Source: Luscinia megarhynchos
Lineage: Eukaryota > Chordata > Aves > Passeriformes > Turdidae
Length of the DNA: 64,000 nt
Assembly: GCA_034336665.1 (NCBI GenBank)
Contig: CM067591.1
Span: 186,001-250,000, forward strand
Reading direction: 5' to 3'
Part shown: one piece after another, positions 1 to 12,125 of the stretch
How the letters are laid out: the number at the start of each line of letters is the position of its first letter
Numbering within the stretch: position 1 is the stretch's first letter
The notes under the pieces: generated by a model
What the model was told of the DNA's origin: nothing
Database searches by the model: none
The model's input: the letters and a program-made list of their open reading frames with translations, nothing else
Program-made: the position numbers and the translations under genes

Positions 1-1345
1 TTGGATGGTTTTTCCAGAATCCAACAGGCTGGAAACGCCCCCAGGCACTCCCTGTCTGCAGGGGTGGCTTAGCAGGTCCCAGTTTAGTAGGTGCTTAAGC
101 AGAATGAATTTATCTGGGCACATGTAAATCTCAGAGGTGTTAAAGTCCCATGAAAGCCACCACAGCTCAAGGAATGTTTAGGTCCAAGCAGCTCAGGGGT
201 TTCCCCTGTAAACGTGAGTGGAAGCTGTAGGCTGAAATCAAAGATGAATCCCTGAGAGAAGCAGTTTCGTATCCTCCTTGGAAAGAGGAAGGTTGGTCCT
301 TCTCTGCCAACACCATCTTACCCACAACCAGCCAGGACAAAGTGGGGACACGTGAAAAGGTCTCGAGGAAGGTGACCCGTGCATGAAAGCCACTGCAAAC
401 TGCCTGGGAAGCCCAAATCCCATCGGAGTCCTTCCTGCTTTGAAGCTGGAAGCTCCACCGTGTGACTCTGACCCGGCTTTGTGAAAGCTCAGCAGCTGCA
501 AACCGCAGGCACTGCCCTGGACTGACACCCTCTGATGTGCAAGGCTGGCACCTGGAAAAGCCACTTCTTAGGGACAGGAGCAGCAGCCAGAGGTTGAAGA
601 TCAGGTTTGCTGTAGAGGAACAGCCTGCCAACTCTTCACACACAGGAAGGGATCTCAGAGCTTGCAGCTGGTGGAGGGTGATTGTGCCATGAGCAGCATT
701 TTCCCTGTTTTCCAACAAAACCAGGGGTTTGGAGGGTCTGCAGTCCAGAAATGTGAGTCACCCGTGTAGTACACGGCACACTGTGGTGCTTGAGCAGAGA
801 TACTGGGATAACTGGGACCCGACCCCAGCCACATACAGATTTCTCCCAGCTGGAAAAACTGGAAAGTTGTCCTCAGGGGAAAAGGGTCCTGTCTTTCCTG
901 CCAGAAGAGGAGATGCAGTCTCTCCGTGGTCCTGCTGGGCAGCAGAGCTTGGAGCAGCGGCTGCTCCCGATCCTGGGCCACATGGGAAGCAGAACTAGAG
1001 CCTGGCTTCTCCTGCTTTCGGCTTGCCCGTGGTTGTGCCAGCCTAAAAACATTCATGAAGGTCATGTCCGGACCTCCCTGAGGGCTCAGGGATGCTTTGT
1101 CCCGTCCGTGAACGCCCTGTCCCCGGGCAGTGCTCCACGTGTGGCTTCAGACAACACACCCAGAGTCCTCTCCAGGGATTGCACCGATGCTTTGGCTCAA
1201 AATAAAACTCATTTCCAAAATATTTCTTCTGTTTTCAGTTGCACGCAAGCGGTCCCAGTGGTTGGGTTACCTCGAAGTGACACGAAGGATGCGGTGCCCA
1301 AAAGCTCATTTGATTTCTCCAACTGTCCAGCAAATGACAGTAATT

Positions 1346-1439
1346 TGGGATAGTGAAAGGTGTTCTGGCCACAATAGGGGGTTGGAATGTTTTATGGTCC
1401 CTTCCAACCCGAACCATTCCATGATTCCATGATTCTATG
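1346..1439 (+). mobile_element. CR1 LINE 3'-end fragment
   Basis: The sequence runs from 'tagtgaaaggtgt' through 'cccttccaacccgaaccatt' to 'ccatgattctatga', the typical CR1 3' end with its short ATTCTATG-type terminal repeats. It is 5'-truncated, as most CR1 copies are. Confidence 0.85.
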
Positions 1440-2156
1440 AAAGTACATCTCATTGCAAGGTGTGCATCTGTGTATACTCAGACCAGCATAATTATAATGG
1501 AAGTGCTACATGATTATTATTAAATATAGTATTTTTTGTAATTTCACCCCATTATCAGACCTGTAAAAAAAAAAAAGAAAAAAAAGAAAGACCCTTCCAG
1601 GAAATACTCCACAAATATTCTAAGTATCCTGATTCTTTTTCCTGACTTTTAATTCAAGACACTGCGTTTCACATTGACAATAGCACTGAGTCCCCCCAGA
1701 ACCAGGTAATTTTGCCCCAGCAAAGATGTAAAGATTTCTCAGGGCAAGCTCTGCAATCCCTTGTGGTTTTGTGATTAGACCCCTTTCCTAAGGCAAAAAA
1801 AGGAACTTTATTTATTCCCAAGCAAATTCAAAATTCTTTCTAAGAATTTTAATTAAGATGGGATGATGCCTTCTCCTTACCAGATACTACTGGAGTGATT
1901 TAATATCAAAAAGGTGTGTCAGGGGACAACCAGGCAAAACCTTCACTCCACTGACATTTCTCAACCTGCTTGTAACACTTCCCTTCTTTGTTACTTCTGT
2001 TCGTGCAAATCTGCCGTGTGACCTGGTCCCATCATGCCCATGTTAAAAGTTTATCACCTTCGGTGGGCACATAACTCCGTAATAAATCACTGTCACTTCC
2101 CAGAATTGCCTTATCTCCAATTTCAGGTATTCTGAGGGGCAGTGGAAGCCCCCTTG

Positions 2157-2342
2157 GGCCCTGGCACAGGTTGTCTAGAGCAGCTGTGGCTGCCCCTTCC
2201 CTGGAGGTGACCAAGACCAGGCAGGATGAGGCTCGGAACCACCTGGGATAGTGAAGGTGTCCCTGCTCACGGCAGAGGGTGAAATGAGAGGAGCTTGAAG
2301 GGCCCTTCTGAGCCAAATCACTCCGTGACTCCACGATTCTGT
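2157..2342 (+). mobile_element. CR1 LINE 3'-end fragment
   Basis: It reads 'gcacaggttg', 'agctgtggctgccccttccc', 'tagtgaaggtgtccctg' and ends near 'gattctgtg', matching the CR1 3' untranslated region. It is diverged and 5'-truncated. Confidence 0.8.
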
Positions 2343-2654
2343 GCACCCCCAGCCCCCCAGAGCATCCTCCCAGGACCAAACTCATCCTCAGCACACCTCG
2401 CCAGCTCCTGCTCCAGCAGCGCGGAAACCGCCACCCCCGCCCTCCTGGCCAGCGCCCCAGTTCTCTCCAAGAGCCGCGGCCGTCCCCACAGGAGGAAGGA
2501 ACAAATGCTCACGAGAATGCTCCCGACGAGGTCAGCGCTGAGCCGGGCCGGGGCCGCCTTCCCTCTCCTGTCACCAGCGTTGCTCAAGAGCCCGCCCGGA
2601 GCTGCCACCGACCCTGGCAGGGGCGGCAGCCCCACGACACTGTGCAGGAGGTCC

Positions 2655-2930
2655 TGAAACGTAATTAAACGCTGTGGTGAAACCAAACCGTAAACAAGCC
2701 ATGAATAAAAACCCCTTGAATTGTTTTGCTAAACTATAATTACACAATAAGGAAGCAGATTAATTAAGTAAAATATAAGTCCTGAAACTGAAGCTTGCAA
2801 GCAAAGCAGTTTATTTTAATTTCCACATTATTTCATATGAGATAGAAGTGTTTGCTGTGGGTTTAAAATGTTGGAAGCCATTCCTTGCTGCCAGGCAGAC
2901 CAAACCCAGTGGATAAATTAAATTTTTGCA
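2655..2930. promoter_or_regulatory. AT-rich upstream zone with TAATTA cores
   Basis: TAATTA occurs at 2662-2667 and 2737-2742, TTAATTAA at 2760-2767, and further AATTAAATT-type sequence at about 2916-2924, ending about 30 bp before the gene 1 TATA box. TAATTA is the generic homeodomain core. Mammalian hair keratin promoters are known targets of HOXC13, so a role in gene 1 control is possible. This is inference; AT-rich sequence alone yields such motifs. Confidence 0.3.
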
Positions 2931-2951
2931 TCTGAGGCACCTCCTGAAATG

Positions 2952-2959
2952 TATATAAG
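2952..2959 (+). promoter_or_regulatory. TATA box of gene 1
   Basis: TATATAAG lies 107 nt before the ATG at 3059, in the single-exon 5' leader layout usual for keratin genes. Confidence 0.75.
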
Positions 2960-3058
2960 GAGCAGGGCTCTGCCTCAGAGGAGCCAAAGGAGATCTCCTT
3001 CTTCCAGCCCCTGCTCCTGTCTCGCTCCTCCGCAGCACTGCCCGCCCAGCCCAGCACC

Positions 3059-6000
3059 ATGAGCCGACAGTGCTACACCTCGGGCTCCATCCTGGGCAGA
3101 CGAGGCTTCTCCTCGGCCTCGGCCGTCTGCGGCCTGGGCAGGCCCAGCGGCAGCTCGGCCTCGGCGTGCCAGCCCGCGGGCCGCCGGTGTGGGATCGGCG
3201 GCTTCAGCAGCCGCAGCGTCTGCGACCTGGGCCGCGGCCAGAGGATTTCCTTCGGGGGCAGCTGCCGCGGCGGGGCCTACGGCGGGGCCGGGCGCTGCGG
3301 GGCCGCGTACGGCGGGGGCCGCTTCGGCGCCCTCGTGGGCTTCGGCAACTGCGCGAGCTTCGGCGGCCTGGGCGGCTACAGGGGCCTGGGCGACGGCGTG
3401 GCCGTGGCGGGCTACGGCGCCGGCCTCGGCGTCGGCCTCGGCGCAGCGAGGTCCGAGGGGATCCGCGGCGTCAGCATCCACCCGGAGCTCCTCAAGCCCC
3501 TGTGCGTGGGCGTGGACCCCGAGGAGTGCCAGGTGCGCACCCACGAGAAGGAGCAGATCAAGAACCTCAACAACCAGTTCGCCTGTTTCATCGACAAGGT
3601 GAGACCCCGCTTTCCCCGCGTCCCAGACACAACCTGGGGGGCTGCTTCTGCTGCTGCCCTGGCACTTAAACATTTCTGATGAGCCATGGTGCTCCTGGCC
3701 TGGAGGCCCTCTGGATTTGAGCCTTGCACCAAGGCACCACCATCAGTGTTGTACCTTTGGATGGGCGCCAACCTGCTAAAGAGCTCAGTCAGGAGCAGCT
3801 CCAGGTAAATCCAAACCTGTGAGCGAGGAGATGGAAACACAGAAGGATAGGAAGTTTTATTTCAAGTGTATAATGTTGCTCTCACAAATCTATGAACTCC
3901 AAAGGACTTCTGCATTCTTAAAATAGCTTGTGTTTCATTAAGGTGATGTGGATGGATGAATTTAACTAAAATGGGAGGAACTATTTTAATTTCTTTGTCC
4001 CTCCACTCTGTGAAAAATGATCTGGTGATTTCCTAAAAAGATGTAATTTACCACTGTTTTCTTGGCTACATTTAAGGGTATTCATGACTAGACAGCTGTT
4101 ACGGGAATAATTTTTCAAACAGCAAAGAAAATCTGCTCTATCTCATTTGATCTTGATTTTCCTGGAGAGTGGTTCTGCAACTGGAAAAACTGAATCCACC
4201 CAGGAGCAGCAACTCCTGCTTCTTCCCATTTGTAAAATGACTTATTCATGACCCATCAAGCTCCTAGAGAGCCCTTTAATCTAGAGGCGGAAAGGCATGA
4301 TAAGTATCCACGATTGGAGTTTAAATCAGATACATCCAAATGAAGTCCTGGATGGAGCTTTTAGTGCTGAGAAAGACTTGTTACTGCCCTGGGCCCGCCA
4401 GGATCCAGTTCTGGGAGAGGAGGGAATGCCTGGCTGAGCCAGCATATGCTGAGCCCAGCCTTGGCCTCAACACAGAGTGAAGGCGCTGATGTTGCTCAGC
4501 CTGAGATTCGAGTCCTGGGTGGGACCAGTTTAGCTCAGAGAAGATGCTGGTCCCACTCAACCCCCTGAGACAGCAGCACCTGACCATTTGCAATTCTGAT
4601 TTGATTTTCACTTCTCCCTTTGGGAAGTGAAGAAACCCTGGGACAGGAGAGCCTGACTCTCCCATCTCTTCCTTGCCCAGGTGCGGCTGCTGGAGCAGCA
4701 GAACAAGGTGCTGACCACCAAGTGGGAGCTGCTGCAGCAGTATGTGCTCCCAGCATCCCGCAGAAACTTGGAGCCTGTGTTTGAGAACTTCATCTGCAAC
4801 CTGAGGAAGCAGCTGGAGTGTGTGATGGGGGAGCGGGAGCGGCTGGAGAACGAGGAGCGCTGCCTGCGGGACCTGGTTCAGGAGTTCAAGTGCAAGTAAG
4901 TCACACACAGGGAACTGCAGACCTGCATGTTGCTGGCCTGGGTGGTGCTCCTGAGTGTGAATCCAAGGAAATTGCACTGGATGGACCAACAGATTGGGGC
5001 ACAGGGCAAGTAACCTCAGTACTGGGTGAATTTCCTGCACTGGGCATCCAGTGCTGCACTGGGCATGCTGCTGATGGACTGGGAGATGTTTTCAAACCCC
5101 GTTTCCTTCGGGAGCAGGATAGGAAACCACTTTTCCTCTGCCTCCTGCACGTCCCTGTGATTTCCCATATCAAATCTCCCCCATCACCTGTGCCTGTGTC
5201 TTCCCCAGTGCCATCCACTCCCCCAAAACAAAAAGTCAGACAATTTTCTCTACCCCACTCTTTACCCACATCACGTTGGGATTCATTCTCTCTTCCCAGA
5301 GGGAATGTGGGAATATTTTTTTTTTCAATCTAAGCCATAGATATTCTGTAACATCTCCCCGTGTGCTCTGCTAAGCCACAAACCAGGTCACTGGATCAAC
5401 TTTCCCCAGAGTTCATCATCTCAGGTGTTTTTTCTTGCTGAGCCACTGCTGAGCAGGTCCAACTCACAGAATCATCATCTCATGAAAGTTCTTGCAGGTC
5501 CCAATTACTGATTCATTATGCCCTTACTGTGCTCCTCACTGCACCCTGGAGTTTCACAGGTTGCTCAAGCTCCTGACCCTCCCCTGAGGCATTTTGGCCA
5601 CAGTCTCCCCATAAGCACTCTGAGCAGAGTCCTGGATGCTCTGGAAAAACATCTCACACAGATGAAGGGCTGGAAGCAGCAATCCAAGCCTCCAGCTTTG
5701 CACTTCTAGTAGTTTGGCTGGATTTTCTGTCCTCTGACTCCAGCCACCCAAACCACTGGCGTGGCTAAAACTGCTGAGTACAGCCCAGTGAGGGGTCTAA
5801 AAACAGGAACAAAGCAAAAGTAATGATAAAAAATGAGGTGCAAAGCGAAATCTCATTTCCCATGGTCTGCAGTGGATGGCTGGGGGGTGGAGATGGGACC
5901 CCCAGGGCTCAGCATCCCCTGCTCTGCTTCCCTGCAGGTACGAAGATGAGATCAACAAGCGCACGGCAGCCGAGAATGAGTTCGTGGTGCTCAAGAAGGT

Positions 6001-9000
6001 GAGTCAGGACCAGCTGAGGGTGGGCAAACCCTGGGAGGGGGCTCAGTGCGAGAAGGGGAGGGTCCTGGCACCATGGCACAGCCTGGTGCCCCAAAAATGA
6101 GGCAACCCAAGGAATCTGGAGAGCCTCTCTGAGGTTTTCAGCACATGCAGCCCAAAGCCACATCGTGCTAAGGGCTGGAAATTGCAGGGTTTCCTCCAAG
6201 TCTAAAGAAAACCTGGGATTTACCATAATCGTCCCTTCACCTCTTTTCACCAAATTCCTGGTATCTCTCCAGGATGTGGATTGCCTCTACCTGACCAAGG
6301 AGGAGCTGGAGGTCAGGGTGGGTCTCCTGCGGCAGCAGCTGGAGTTCCTGAAGTGCATCTACGCCGAGGTAAGAGCTCCTGTTGCCATCTGCTCCTGGGC
6401 TGAGGCACCACTCCTGCCAAAATCACCACCCAAATCTTGCACCAAGCATGTGGGGAAAGGTCTTTTCTGAAAACCCTGCAGTTGCAGCCCAGAAGTGTTT
6501 GTCTTTTAGATGTGTTTGAGAACAACTGTCACACCTGCTTTGGGAAGGCAGAGGGGGTCTTGAGTGTCTCCTACATTGCTACCCACAACGGGAGGGATCT
6601 TTTGCTTGAGAACCTTCCAAATTCAAATCCAAACCATCCCTGGGTTGGCCCAATATTTATGTAACTTGTTTTTTTGGTTTTTTATTTTACATTAGTCAAA
6701 ATATTTTTATGAAAATAAAACTTCTGTCTAAAATTCCACAAATTTTTAACGAAACACACTTTGCATTGACACTTTTTTTGAGCTAAACCCCTTCAGTGGG
6801 GGCCAGTGGGGCCCAAAGAACCCACACTCAAAGGATTCCCAGTCCAGGACAGCACTGGCACAACCAGGAATGCAGGAGTGGGTTACTCACCAGGATTCCC
6901 TGCCCTTCCTTAGGGAGCTGCACACAGCCATCCCACGCTGTCCCAGCTGCCAGGTCCTGCTGGACACAAGTCACCCAGCTGGAGAACCCCACGCTGGGAG
7001 CTCAGGGCAGAACCTCCCCCAACCAGACCCCCATTGCTGGGCTGGCTGGGCCGGTGGAGGGGCTGGAACTGATGCTCTGGTCCTGCAGGAGAGGGCTCAG
7101 CTGGACTGCCAGCTGTGTGACACCTCTGTCATCGTGCAAATGGACAACAGCCGCGACCTGGACATGGAGGGCATCATCAAGAGCGTGGAGTGCTGCTACG
7201 AGGAGATTGCCCAGAAGAGCAAGGCTGAGGTGGAGGCTTTCTACCAAACCAGGGTGAGTAGTCCTTGAATTTCCATGACAGACCATTCCTGGGACCATTC
7301 CTGAGACCATTCCTGACCTCCCTGATGCAACTCTAACCCACCTCACATTGTGTATTAGCTTCAGTTTGCTTAAGGAAGTCGTACCAAAAAAACTCTGAAT
7401 CCAAACCAACCTTAAAAATGTGGTTTGAGACATTTTGGCACAAGCAGAGCAGATCAGAGTGTTCAGAGATGTCCTCTTCGTGCACCCTGAGGAGCATCAT
7501 TACTTCCCAAAGGGCAAAAATCATAGAACCCTAAGGCTGGAAAAGACCTCCAAGATCAGCAGGGACTCACCTGAGACTCTCACCTTGTCCAGGCTGAGGC
7601 CATGTCTGGGTGGTGCCCTGGGGACACCGACCCCGGTGCAGCTCCAGAGATTTCCATCTTCCCAGGGAGGTAGGGGCCTGGGAAGGGACGATTTGGGTGC
7701 ATTGACATCATCTTCTTCCTGTGCAACAGCTGGAGGAGCTCCACAGCAGCCGGGGCAAGTTCTGTGATGACCTTAGGAACAACCAGAGTGAGATTGCTGA
7801 GCTCAACAGGATGATCCAGAAGCTGCAGTGTGAATCAGACAATGTGAAGAAACAGGTAGGACCAAGGGATGGATCCACCTGAGAGTGCAGCTCCTCTGTC
7901 AAAGGACAGTCCACCCTGTGGAGCTGCGAAGAACCCCCTGCCCCAGATTAGATCTATTTTAACTTCTCATCTGCTGTTCATGCACACAAAAAAGCAGATT
8001 TATTTCTCACTTGGCACATAAGAAGTGCGTTGGTTTGGCAGTACCAGAATAAGTGTTGTCTCTGGGGTCCCACCAGGTTGGAGCCAACAGATCCCATCCC
8101 CTCCATCCCATATAGCTTGGCCACCACAAATCCAGCCTAAATCTTGACTCTCTGGCACTTCCTGGCTGAGAAATAAGGGGTCATGGCTGTAGAGATACCC
8201 CTTAATATCACCCCTGGCTGCCCTCTTGCCCCGAGAAACTGTGCCTGGCAGTGTCCAAGGCCAGGCTGGGTGTGGTTTGGAGCAGGCTGGGCTAGTGGAA
8301 GGTGTCCCAGCCCATGGCAGGAGATGGATGGGATGGATGGGCTCTACTCTCTTTCCTGAAGCTTTGTGGGAATGTGCTCCTGCCCCCAGATCTCAGCCCT
8401 GCAGACTGCCATCTGCGACGCCGAGCAGCGGGGGACTGCGCCCTCAAGGACGCCCGGCAGAAGCTGGTTGACCTGCAGACAGCTCTGCAGCAGGCCAAGG
8501 ACAAGATGGCCTGTCTGCTCAGGGACTACCAGGAGCTGCTCAACGTCAAGCTGGCCCTGGACATCGAGATTGCCACTTACAGGACGCTGCTGGAGGGAGA
8601 GGAGAGCAGGTAGGAGCAGCCCCCGATGCACCTTCTAAGCACGGGCAGCAAAAGACGAGGAGGAGGAGGAATTGCTGCACCCAGAGCTGCAGAGGGGAGC
8701 AGGGTCCCTTTTCCCTCCCACTGAGGGGATCACGCTCTCACCCACAAAGAGGATGGGATATCAGTGAGACCGTGGGATTAGGGATCCGACCCTGTGGAGC
8801 TTTGGTGGGCAATTTGAACAAGCTCCTGTCAGCAGGGCGCGCCTAGAGAGCTGGAGGACATGTCAGGTTCCTGAGGAGGCAGTGGCTGGGCTCTACTTGC
8901 CTGTGGATTTGAGGAGTATGTCCCTAAATCCATCTCTGAGACCTTTCTTTCCTTGACAGGATATGCACCGGCAACCCCGTGAGCGTAGGTGAGTTAATGA

Positions 9001-9502
9001 CCCCCCCTTAATTTCCCCGCAAGCCTTTTGCGGCTGCAGCGCTCCTTCCCCGCCGGGCCGAGGCCGCTCCGGGCGTGACCGAGCGCGTTTGTGTCCCGCA
9101 GCCGTGGTCAGCGGCGGGGGCACGGTGGGCGAGTGCCGCTCGCTGTCCGGCATCGGAGGCAAGTGCGGCGTCAAGAGCGGCGGGCCCGGCGCGGGGCTGG
9201 GCCTGGTGCCGTCGTTCGGCGGCGCCTTCAGCGCCCGCAGCGCGGACTGCGCGCCCCGGGCGGGCGCGGCGTTCGGCGCCCGCAGCGCCGCGGGCTGCGC
9301 GGCCCGGGAGGCGCTGGGCGCCGTGGACGCGGTGCAGTGCGGGCCCGGCGTGGCCAGCCTGGGCAGCCTGGCCGGCCTGGGCGGCGTGGTGTGCGCGGGC
9401 GTGGAGCAGTGCGGGCCCGCGGCCGTGCTGCTGCCCGGCGCGCCCGCGGGCTGCGGGAGCCGCTTCGGCACGGCCGTGCGCGTGGTCAGGACGAGCCGGT
9501 AG
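3059..9502 (+). CDS. Cysteine-rich hard-type (KRT84/cuticular-like) type II keratin, 9 exons, frameshift in exon 7
   Basis: Exons: 3059-3598, 4681-4895, 5938-5998, 6273-6368, 7089-7253, 7730-7855, 8390-8609, 8960-8988, 9102-9502; all introns GT-AG. The product is a basic keratin that would pair with a type I keratin in cornified filaments. Counting the missing base, it has 617 codons: Gly/Ser/Cys head (1-162), rod from [12 protein letters not shown] to the helix-termination motif [13 protein letters not shown] (about 163-473), and a 140-residue tail. I count about 35 cysteines, in head, rod and tail, far more than in the other genes here. The segment [13 protein letters not shown] in exon 5 resembles mammalian hair keratins (VIVKMDNSRDL), hence 'hard-type'; the exact orthologue is unsure. 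Exon 7 is 220 nt instead of 221: the G run 8430-8434 lacks one G, and the frame then ends at TGA 8980-8982. This could be a sequencing error or a real lesion. The start is the ATG in 'ccagcaccatgag' after the TATA box. Confidence 0.88.
7281..7316. repeat. 12-bp tandem repeat, 3 copies
   Basis: Three copies of 'gaccattcctga' (one with a final g) lie in gene 1 intron 5, 27 bp after the exon 5 donor site. Confidence 0.7.
7519..7660 (-). mobile_element. CR1 LINE fragment, gene 1 intron 5
   Basis: It reads 'atcatagaaccctaaggctg' then 'gaaaagacctccaagatcag', the reverse complement of a CR1 3' end. It lies antisense to gene 1, upstream of exon 6. Confidence 0.7.
8234..8345 (+). mobile_element. CR1 LINE fragment, gene 1 intron 6
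   Basis: 'gtgtccaaggccaggctggg', 'ctagtggaaggtgtcccagc' and 'ccatggcaggag' match the CR1 3' region. It ends about 45 bp before exon 7. Confidence 0.75.
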
Positions 9503-10151
9503 AGCCCGGCCCGGCGCCGCGGCGTTCGTACGATCAGCATTTCTGCAGTGAAACAGTATTCCCCCTCCCTCTGACAGCCACAGGGATCACACTATGCGCT
9601 AGGACATCGCTCTGCCCAACCCCAGCCCTGATAAAACCCGCCCTCTCCTGGTGTCTTACCTGGGGGAAGCTCCCCCTGCCCCCCTCAGCCAGGTGAGATT
9701 TTCATTTCAGAGAGCATTCCTGCCTCCACACCTCACCTTGGCTTTTCAGTCACCCTCCCCTGCTTGGCCCCTTTCCAGCAGAGACTTTCTTTCCCTAATG
9801 CAGCTATTGCAAAAGGATGAAAAATTTGGTCATCCCAACTTCAGAAAGAGAAGCCACAATTTAATTGTCCGAGATGAAGCTGCAGCTGTAATTTAACTTC
9901 TTTAATGACAGCAGAAAATCCAATTTTTCCTGTTTACAGGAGGGTTAGGAATGCTTATGTAAATTGGTCCAGGTTGCTACACCGTGTTTGGTAGAGCAGA
10001 TTTTAATTACGCCCCAACGAGCACCTTATATTTCTGTAGTTAAATGCATGCGTTGTTTTTCCTGTGTGCAATAGACGGAGTTAAAGCTTTTAATGTGTAA
10101 GTGAACAGAGTTATTACCCTTCGCTTACTCCAGACTTTCAGCTGTACCTTC

Positions 10152-10157
10152 AATAAA
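10152..10157 (+). terminator. Candidate polyadenylation signal of gene 1
   Basis: This is the first AATAAA after the gene 1 stop, giving a 3' UTR of about 650 nt. It is followed by 'ttcatgctgcac' and a T-rich stretch. Confidence 0.5.
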
Positions 10158-10777
10158 CTCCATGCATAATTCATGCTGCACTGCCTGGGCTTTATTTCCC
10201 TCCCTGATATTGCAAATCACAGAAATTTCCTCAAACCTGAGTCTCCAAATGGGTGGAGTTTGGAGCTTCAAGAAGTTTTTGTCTGCTCTCCTTCCTGAAG
10301 CACCTTTGCATACCTTTATTCCATCCACTGATTACTGTGGCCACAAGGAAGTCTGGAAAGGAGGCTGTTTAACCATCTGTGGGATATGCAGTTTTTTGGG
10401 ATCCCTCACAGTGTCTGGGATCTCTGGAGATGGAACAAAAAGGCAGCCAGGCCCTTGTTTGAAGAAATCAGTGAGAACCAGCTCAGGGAGTAGCAGGAAA
10501 TAATCCCACACCACACCTGTGCAACTCTCTCACCAGAGCGGGTTGATTTTAGAAGAAAGTAAAAGAAAAGTGCACGTTCCCAAAATGCAGCACCAGGGGC
10601 TTCTTCCTCAACCCCCACCTTCCTTAAAATATGTGAACTCACACAAACAGCAGGGTCTGGAGATAAGGCTGGACGTGCCCTTCCATCATCCCTTCTAGGG
10701 AGGAAAAACCCTCTCTCAAATTTTAGGAAACTGGGATTTAGGAGAAATCACATTGCCCTCTCCTTCTTGTCTATGAA

Positions 10778-10935
10778 TATCCAGGGTGGGAAGGGACCCA
10801 CAAGGATCGTTGAATCCCAGTCCTGGCCCTGCACAGGACACCCCAAAATCCCACCAGGTGCTTGTGTTGCCTGGGTGCTCCTCGAGCTCTGCAGGGCTCC
10901 CCGTTCTGCTGGACAGTCACCCACTGCTGGGTCTC
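10778..10935 (-). mobile_element. CR1 LINE fragment
   Basis: 'gaatatccagggtgggaagg', 'gacccacaaggatcgttgaa' and 'ctggccctgcacaggacacc' are the reverse complement of a CR1 3' end of the subfamily that carries 'gacccacaaggatca'. Confidence 0.8.
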
Positions 10936-11927
10936 TGTAACTTGGCTGGGGGGATCTTGCCATGGTGGCCACTCAACCCAGCTGCATGCACAGCTGGAAT
11001 CACGGGAACACCAGCCAGCCCTGCAGCTCCTCCCTCCCCACATCTCCCCCCGGCACCGCCAGCGAGCCCTGAACCAGCTCTGCATCACCCTTGGAGAAAT
11101 CCCTGTGTCCTCTCCAGCCTGGAGCAGCGCAGGGTGTGGGCAGGTTCTCTGCCCATGAAAGGGCTCACCAACAACCAGGGGCTGTAATTTACTCCCCCGT
11201 GTCCCACTCCATTGCCACGGTTCCCTGCTGACTCACAGCTTCTGTCCCTGCACCTCTCCAGGGCTGGAGGATGGGCTCAAGCCCCCGTCCCATTCTGGGT
11301 CTGTCCTGGCTGGTGGGGTGGGGATGAGCCCACCACGGGATGAGTCCCAGCCTCTGCTGCTCTGCTGGGTGTTCTGGCTCCCCTCATGGTGTACTGGAGC
11401 AGAACGCTAATTCTGTTTTAATAAATGCCACAGTGGCTGTGGCATGGTGGGTCAGCCCTTGGTGAGAAAGCAAAGCTCACCTCACTAAAGATGGTTTTGG
11501 AAACATTGTCTTCATCTTTTCTGCTGCGTGAACACAGCTCAGGCTCCATCTCATTTCTATGTAAATACCAAGCAGAAACACCCAAAACAAGAAGCTTCCA
11601 GTGCCCCAACAGCTCATAATTTATGTTGATCATCTCCCTGCAAAGCAATACCTGAACACCAAACACCAGCCAGCTCCCCAGGGGACAAAAGCAGTCTGGC
11701 AGCTCTTGCATTTCTGGGAGAAAACCTTTAATCATCCCTGTCCTCAACTCCCAGCTATTGCAAAACCCACATTTGCTGCTGCCTGCTTGAAAATGTTCAT
11801 GTAGATCAGGGTATTTTGGAGAGAAAAAAGCCAGGAATGTGGGTTTGGGGCAGATGGAGGTCAAATCCTGCACAGTGTCTGTCTGGACAGACCCTTTTAT
11901 AAATGGATAGAGTTGAAAACTGTGGAC

Positions 11928-12125
11928 TCAGGAATGGTTGGGTTAGAAGGGATCTCATAAACTGTCTCATTCCACACCCTGCCATGGCCAGGGACACTCC
12001 AACTATCCCAGGTCACTCCAAGCCCCATCCAGCCTGGCCTTGGGTGCTTGAGGGATGGGGCAGCCACAACTTCTCTGGGAAATCCACTGCAGGACCTCTT
12101 CCCCCTCAGAGAGACGAATTTCTTC
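11928..12125 (-). mobile_element. CR1 LINE fragment
   Basis: It contains 'aggaatggttgggttagaag', 'ccctgccatggccagggaca', 'catccagcctggccttgg' and 'gatggggcagccacaactt', the reverse complement of the CR1 3' region. Confidence 0.85.

Larger units (their letters stand above)
1..2951. other. Intergenic sequence upstream of gene 1
   Basis: I see no coding sequence here. It holds two CR1 3'-end fragments (about 1346-1439 and 2157-2342), an A-rich stretch at about 1563-1590, and an AT-rich zone at about 2655-2930 with repeated TAATTA cores just before the gene 1 TATA box. The open frames are short, overlap on both strands and look like nothing I know. Confidence 0.6.
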